From an uncultured Oscillospiraceae bacterium (lineage in GTDB: Bacteria > Bacillota > Clostridia > Oscillospirales > Ruminococcaceae), in NCBI GenBank assembly GCA_934454435.1, contig CAKSGA010000115.1, positions 1 through 6,213 on the forward strand: a stretch of 6,213 bases of DNA, in the 5' to 3' direction. The notes below the pieces were generated by a model that was given only the letters and a program-made list of their open reading frames with translations, had not been told where the DNA came from and did no database searches. Positions 6,115-6,213 of the stretch are shown one piece after another. The position numbers and the translations under genes were made by a program. Each line of letters starts with the position of its first letter. Position 1 is the stretch's first letter.

Positions 6115-6213
6115 ATGCAGATCAAAGCCGGGCTCAAAAAGGAGTGGTTCCATTTCAGCCGCACGTTCAGGTTCGGGGGCGTGCTGATAGCGATATTCTC
6201 ATTTGCGCTTGTT
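6115..6213 (+). CDS. ABC-2-type transporter permease, N-terminal fragment (runs off the window)
   Basis: The first 33 codons are present and open to the window end. The start ATG follows the TGA of the ATPase gene with no gap. A GGTGG-like Shine-Dalgarno sequence lies inside the end of that gene (around 6101-6109). The peptide starts with a basic cytoplasmic stretch (MQIKAGLKKEWFHFSRTFRF), then a hydrophobic run (GVLIAIFSFALV) that would begin the first membrane helix. This layout, and the place right after an ABC-2-type ATPase, point to the membrane partner of that ATPase. Too little is present to name a subfamily or substrate. Confidence 0.8.
   Translation, partial: MQIKAGLKKEWFHFSRTFRFGGVLIAIFSFALV

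Overview
The window looks like chromosomal DNA from a Gram-positive anaerobe of the Clostridia, probably a Ruminococcus-like member of the Oscillospiraceae. This is inferred from moderately high GC, strong Shine-Dalgarno sites, a SAM-I (S-box) riboswitch in front of metK, and the style of the proteins. The species cannot be fixed from the sequence alone. No mobile element, CRISPR array, rRNA or tRNA was seen.

Layout. On the minus strand, metK (S-adenosylmethionine synthetase) occupies 141-1319. It has a strong intrinsic terminator behind it (87-113) and a complete regulatory leader in front: a consensus sigma-A promoter (TTGACA-17-TATACT, 1584-1612), a SAM-I aptamer (1401-1568) and an intrinsic terminator (1356-1383) that competes with a visible antiterminator. 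Rising SAM should therefore switch off SAM synthesis. The 557-base gap between metK and the next gene is a divergent regulatory region. Its other half holds a second consensus promoter (TTGAAA-17-TATAAT, 1760-1788) and an approximately 80-base leader for the plus-strand gene.

On the plus strand, a 677-residue transmembrane methyl-accepting chemotaxis protein (1877-3910) has an extracellular dCache-like sensor, two membrane helices, HAMP and a complete cytoplasmic signalling domain. It ends in its own hairpin terminator. A PLP-dependent class I/II aminotransferase (4018-5205) follows. It is followed after 21 bases by an ABC transporter ATPase (5227-6114, TTG start), whose stop codon directly abuts the ATG of an ABC-2-type permease that runs off the window (6115-6213). 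These last three genes look like one transcription unit.

How they fit together: metK is a stand-alone housekeeping gene with feedback control. The chemoreceptor is probably monocistronic and would work with Che proteins encoded elsewhere. The aminotransferase and transporter are probably co-expressed, but the sequence does not show a shared substrate. The most interesting unexplained features are non-coding. The chemoreceptor leader carries two copies of CGGGTC that compete for the same GACCCG partner. The arms GGTCAC/GTGACC also recur as an inverted repeat upstream of the aminotransferase. No clear previously undescribed system of genes is visible.
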